Part shown: piece by piece, positions 6,633 through 10,755 of the stretch | Position numbering within the stretch: position 1 is the first letter of the stretch | How the letters are laid out: each line of letters begins with the position of its first letter | NCBI GenBank assembly: GCA_024697655.1 | Contig: JAILFI010000024.1 | Location: 1 to 10,755, forward strand | Length of the DNA: 10,755 nt | Source: Clostridiales bacterium | GTDB lineage: Bacteria; Bacillota_A; Clostridia; Peptostreptococcales; Anaerovoracaceae | Direction: 5' to 3' | Position numbers and translations under genes: made by a program | Notes under the pieces: model-generated | What the model was told of the DNA's origin: nothing | The model's database searches: none | Seen by the model: the letters and a program-made list of their open reading frames with translations, nothing else

Positions 6633-6660
6633 CGCAGTACTGCGCGGGATCGGTCCCGCG
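6633..6660 (-). other. Overlapping palindrome and hairpin in the tmk leader
   Basis: Two inverted repeats overlap in the 56-nt gap before tmk. One is the perfect 12-bp palindrome CGCAGTACTGCG (6633-6644). The other is a stable hairpin with arms CGCGGGA (6643-6649) and TCCCGCG (6654-6660) and a 4-nt loop. They share two bases, so as RNA they could compete. No T-run follows in the direction of transcription, so this is not an intrinsic terminator. The structures end about 14 nt before the tmk ATG, which has a weak Shine-Dalgarno. Confidence 0.4.
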
Positions 6661-6674
6661 GCGCTGCCTGTCCG

Positions 6675-6854
6675 CTACCGGCGGTGTTTCTTTCTTTTTC
6701 TTTTGTTGCTGCCGCTCCCTTTGGCTTTCCCGGACGCAACGACGCTCTGCCTGACCTGATCAAGCAGCTGGTCGATCAGGATATAGGCAATGTAGGCCAC
6801 CGGCATGCACAGCATGACGACGAACACGATCTTCAGTATCCGCATGATCTCCAT
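6675..6854 (-). CDS. Small membrane protein (59 residues), unknown function
   Basis: A short reading frame on the minus strand encodes 59 residues from ATG at 6854 to TAG at 6675-6677. It starts MEIMRILKIVFVVMLCMPVA. Support for a real gene: AGGAGG (6865-6870) lies 10 nt before the ATG; a consensus-like promoter lies just upstream; and the product is physically sensible, with one hydrophobic segment at about residues 5-27, a short polar middle (IDQLLDQVRQSVV) and a basic tail (KRKRKKHRR). Positive charge at the C-terminus suggests that end stays in the cytoplasm. I recognise no family. It is the first gene of the tmk-holB-ricT-trmN6 run, 56 nt ahead of tmk. In B. subtilis, yaaQ and yaaR lie between tmk and holB, but neither resembles this. 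A second ATG at codon 4 is an alternative start. Confidence 0.7.
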   Translation of the reverse strand: MEIMRILKIVFVVMLCMPVAYIAYILIDQLLDQVRQSVVASGKAKGSGSNKRKRKKHRR

Positions 6855-6905
6855 GAAGGCCTTCCCTCCTGCTCTCCCTTAGCCGAACGCATTCCAAGAC
6901 AAGAT

Positions 6906-6934
6906 ATTATATCACAGCAACCCCTCTGCTTCAA
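6906..6934 (-). promoter_or_regulatory. Strong sigma-A-type promoter (extended -10) for the 59-residue gene-tmk-holB-ricT-trmN6 run
   Basis: On the minus strand, -35 TTGAAG (6929-6934) and -10 TATAAT (6906-6911) are separated by exactly 17 nt, and TGA immediately before TATAAT makes an extended -10. The transcript would start near 6899, leaving a leader of about 45 nt before the ATG at 6854 that includes the AGGAGG. This is the best promoter match I found in the window. It points away from clpB, so the two transcription units are divergent. Confidence 0.75.
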
Positions 6935-6945
6935 AGTGTTCCTTG

Positions 6946-6962
6946 GCGATTCCGGGAATCGC
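6946..6962. promoter_or_regulatory. 17-bp perfect palindrome between divergent promoters (candidate operator)
   Basis: GCGATTCCGGGAATCGC consists of 8-bp arms that are exact reverse complements around a single central G. It lies 11 bp upstream of the -35 of the minus-strand promoter and 2 bp upstream of the -35 of the candidate clpB promoter at 6965. No T-run follows on either strand, so it is not a terminator. It does not match CIRCE or the CtsR heptad repeat. A protein-binding operator is the simplest reading, but the binding factor is unknown. Confidence 0.5.
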
Positions 6963-6964
6963 TC

Positions 6965-6993
6965 TTCAGATATTTGTTAGCACTCTTTTTAAT
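6965..6993 (+). promoter_or_regulatory. Candidate clpB promoter P1, overlapped by CIRCE
   Basis: -35 TTCAGA (6965-6970) and -10 TTTAAT (6988-6993) are spaced 17 nt apart on the plus strand. The -10 lies in the central spacer of the CIRCE element, so HrcA bound there would block RNA polymerase directly. The -35 is only a moderate match. The leader would be about 145 nt. Confidence 0.45.
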
Positions 6994-7003
6994 TGAGTGC
7001 TAA
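6977..7003 (+). promoter_or_regulatory. CIRCE element (HrcA operator) upstream of clpB
   Basis: The arms TTAGCACTC (6977-6985) and GAGTGCTAA (6995-7003) are separated by 9 nt, an exact match to the CIRCE consensus (9-bp arms, 9-nt spacer). CIRCE is the DNA site of the heat-shock repressor HrcA, classically found before groESL and dnaK operons. Here it lies in the clpB promoter region, 141 bp before the ATG. hrcA itself is not in the window. Confidence 0.95.
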
Positions 7004-7010
7004 ATTTTTG

Positions 7011-7039
7011 TTTACTTTTTGTTTTACGGCTATTAAAAT
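7011..7039 (+). promoter_or_regulatory. Candidate clpB promoter P2, downstream of CIRCE
   Basis: -35 TTTACT (7011-7016) and -10 TAAAAT (7034-7039) are spaced 17 nt apart. A shifted alternative, TTGTTT (7008-7013) with TATTAA (7031-7036), has the same spacing. This promoter would start near 7046, with CIRCE lying just upstream of the -35 rather than across it. It could give basal or alternative transcription; which of P1 and P2 is used cannot be decided from sequence. Confidence 0.4.
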
Positions 7040-7133
7040 GTAATCAGGAAGGCCCCCGCCGGCCAAAATCAACAATCCGCACGAAGCCGGCAGGCAGGCA
7101 GCACCGTGAAATGTGACGAAAGAAAAGACATCA

Positions 7134-7139
7134 AGGAGG
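7134..7139 (+). promoter_or_regulatory. Ribosome binding site fixing the clpB start
   Basis: AGGAGG lies 5 nt before the ATG at 7145. An in-frame ATG at 7106 would add 13 residues, but it has no Shine-Dalgarno and its extra codons run through this site, so 7145 is the start. Confidence 0.85.
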
Positions 7140-7144
7140 ACCCA

Positions 7145-9736
<2,592 letters not shown>

Positions 9737-9770
9737 CTTTCTTCTGCAATCACAGCCGAAGACAACACGG

Positions 9771-9802
9771 GCAGCCCGGCACGATGCCGGGCTGCTCTTT
9801 TC
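9771..9802 (+). terminator. Intrinsic terminator of clpB
   Basis: A perfect 10-bp GC-rich stem, GCAGCCCGGC / GCCGGGCTGC, with loop ACGAT is followed by TCTTTTC on the plus strand, 34 nt after the clpB stop. This fits a Rho-independent terminator for clpB. Confidence 0.9.
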
Positions 9803-9807
9803 ACATG

Positions 9808-9838
9808 AAAAAACCGCCCGGCATCGTGCCGGGCGGTT
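9808..9838 (-). terminator. Intrinsic terminator of the AGCS symporter gene
   Basis: On the minus strand a 12-bp stem (9812-9823 with 9827-9838, 3-nt loop) is followed by six T residues (9808-9813 read in reverse). It begins 40 nt after the symporter stop codon and so ends that transcript. Its core is the same 17 nt as that of the clpB terminator, in opposite orientation. Confidence 0.92.
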
Positions 9839-9878
9839 CCTGGAAAAATCAAGTCAGTGCGTTAGGGGGTAATGATGC

Positions 9879-10755
9879 TTATTCTTTCAGAGCGCCTTTG
9901 CGATATCCTTCTGCAATGTCGCTCCACATTTCGAGATCTGCGTTGTCGAAGGTCTCGCCTTCGAAATCAGCAGGATCGAAGATTTCATCTTCACCGAGTT
10001 TCTGATGTTCTTCGAAGTGCTTCAGCAGCATCTTGGAATGCTTCATACCAAAGAGGAAGAGGAAGATCGTGTTGACCCAGACGGTCAGGCCGATACCGAC
10101 GTCACCGACATCCCAGGCACCCTGCATGGTGAAGAACGCACCAATGATCGGGCAGACGAGGTAAATGATGTTGATGACCCACTTGGACCACAGGGGCTGA
10201 ACTTCCTTATCGCGGAAGAACCAGCTCATGTATGTGTTCGCACTGTAGTTCTGGTTGAGGATCGTCGTGAATGCGAAGAAGAAGAGCGCGATACCGACGA
10301 ACTGCGGAGCAAAGCCGAAGACTGTGCTGAACGCCTCCATGACCCAGCCGGAACCAGCCGGGATCTGCTCGGAAATGCCGGACCAGAGCGTCACGCCGTC
10401 GGGGCTGATGACATTGTAGCAGCCGGTGATGACCAGTGTGAGGCCGGTCGCCGTGCAGACGAACAGGGTGTCGACATAGACGGAGAAAGTCTGTACCAGA
10501 CCCTGCTTAGCAGGATGAGAGACCTCAGCGGAAGCAGCCGGAGCAGACGCGTTACCAAAACCGATCTCAGACGAGAAGATCGCACGCTTGACGCCCCACT
10601 GCGCTGCAGTACCGAGAGCCGCACCTGTGATCGGGCCAACGCCGAACGCGGAGGAGAAGATCAGACCAAAGGCAGCCGGGATCTCTTTGATATTCACAAA
10701 GAGAACGATGAGCGCCATGATGATGTAGAGAACCGACATGATCGGAACTACGATC
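9879..10755 (-). CDS. Alanine/glycine:cation symporter (AGCS family), partial (N-terminus outside window)
   Basis: The minus-strand frame is open to the window edge, giving about 292 C-terminal codons ending in TAA at 9879-9881. The visible part begins IVVPIMSVLYIIMALIVLFV. It contains several hydrophobic segments and signatures I associate with the AGCS (sodium:alanine symporter) family: KRAIFSSEIGFGNASAPAASA followed a little later by VDTLFVCTATGLTLVITG. The family imports alanine or glycine with Na+ (or H+) across the cytoplasmic membrane; the actual substrate here is not determinable. The C-terminal 50 residues are soluble and acidic (EDEIFDPADFEGETFDNADLE), presumably cytoplasmic. Full AGCS proteins are about 450-500 residues, so roughly the first third lies outside. 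It converges on clpB, with a terminator from each gene in the 142-nt gap. Confidence 0.9.
   Translation of the reverse strand, partial: IVVPIMSVLYIIMALIVLFVNIKEIPAAFGLIFSSAFGVGPITGAALGTAAQWGVKRAIFSSEIGFGNASAPAASAEVSHPAKQGLVQTFSVYVDTLFVCTATGLTLVITGCYNVISPDGVTLWSGISEQIPAGSGWVMEAFSTVFGFAPQFVGIALFFFAFTTILNQNYSANTYMSWFFRDKEVQPLWSKWVINIIYLVCPIIGAFFTMQGAWDVGDVGIGLTVWVNTIFLFLFGMKHSKMLLKHFEEHQKLGEDEIFDPADFEGETFDNADLEMWSDIAEGYRKGALKE

Noticed and set aside
7058..7091. GCCGGC repeats in the clpB leader considered as a riboswitch or thermometer stem
   Set aside because: Each GCCGGC is itself palindromic and the pairing is only 6 bp across a 22-nt loop, far from the ribosome binding site; too weak to support a regulatory RNA.
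7106..7144. Upstream in-frame ATG for clpB
   Set aside because: No ribosome binding site precedes it, and the AGGAGG at 7134-7139 would lie inside the coding sequence; ClpB homologues begin near MNIEKLT.

Overview
The window looks like an ordinary housekeeping stretch of a bacterial chromosome, most likely from a GC-rich anaerobic member of the Bacillota (Firmicutes). Five observations suggest this: the gene set tmk / holB / ricT / trmN6 / abrB-like, which resembles the tmk-to-abrB region of Bacillus subtilis; strong AGGAGG ribosome binding sites; a HrcA/CIRCE-type heat-shock operator; a class I (iron-sulfur, oxygen-sensitive) fumarase; and rubrerythrin, typical of anaerobes. I cannot assign a genus. 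Negativicutes or GC-rich Clostridia are both plausible, and this is inference. Most of the sequence is coding; the coding regions are rich in G and C, and the promoter regions are clearly AT-rich.

Layout. (1) On the minus strand, read from 6911 down to position 1, is a long run of co-directional genes. A consensus-like promoter (6906-6934) is followed by a 59-residue membrane micro-gene, tmk, holB, ricT (PSP1/YaaT) and trmN6. A second promoter (3082-3110) then precedes a 107-residue single-pass membrane protein, an AbrB-like regulator with an added Cys4 motif, murA (GTG start), rubrerythrin, and the 5' part of a class I fumarase alpha subunit that leaves the window. (2) On the plus strand, divergent from this run, clpB (7145-9736) is preceded by a perfect CIRCE operator and two possible promoters, and followed by an intrinsic terminator. 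(3) Convergent with clpB on the minus strand is the 3' part of an alanine/glycine:cation symporter (AGCS) gene, with its own terminator. The two terminators share an identical 17-nt hairpin core in opposite orientation.

How the genes fit together. tmk supplies dTDP and holB the clamp-loader delta' subunit, so both serve DNA replication. RicT modulates RNase Y-dependent RNA turnover, and TrmN6 modifies tRNA. MurA is the first committed step of peptidoglycan synthesis. Rubrerythrin and the Fe-S fumarase suit an anaerobic, peroxide-sensitive lifestyle. ClpB is the stress disaggregase, here apparently under HrcA.

I found no mobile element, CRISPR array, toxin-antitoxin pair, defence island, rRNA or tRNA, and no convincing undescribed system. 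The items most worth a second look are small: an unknown 17-bp palindrome between the divergent promoters, the 59-residue membrane gene, the disordered basic tail of RicT, the degenerate P-loop of HolB, and the matched convergent terminators.
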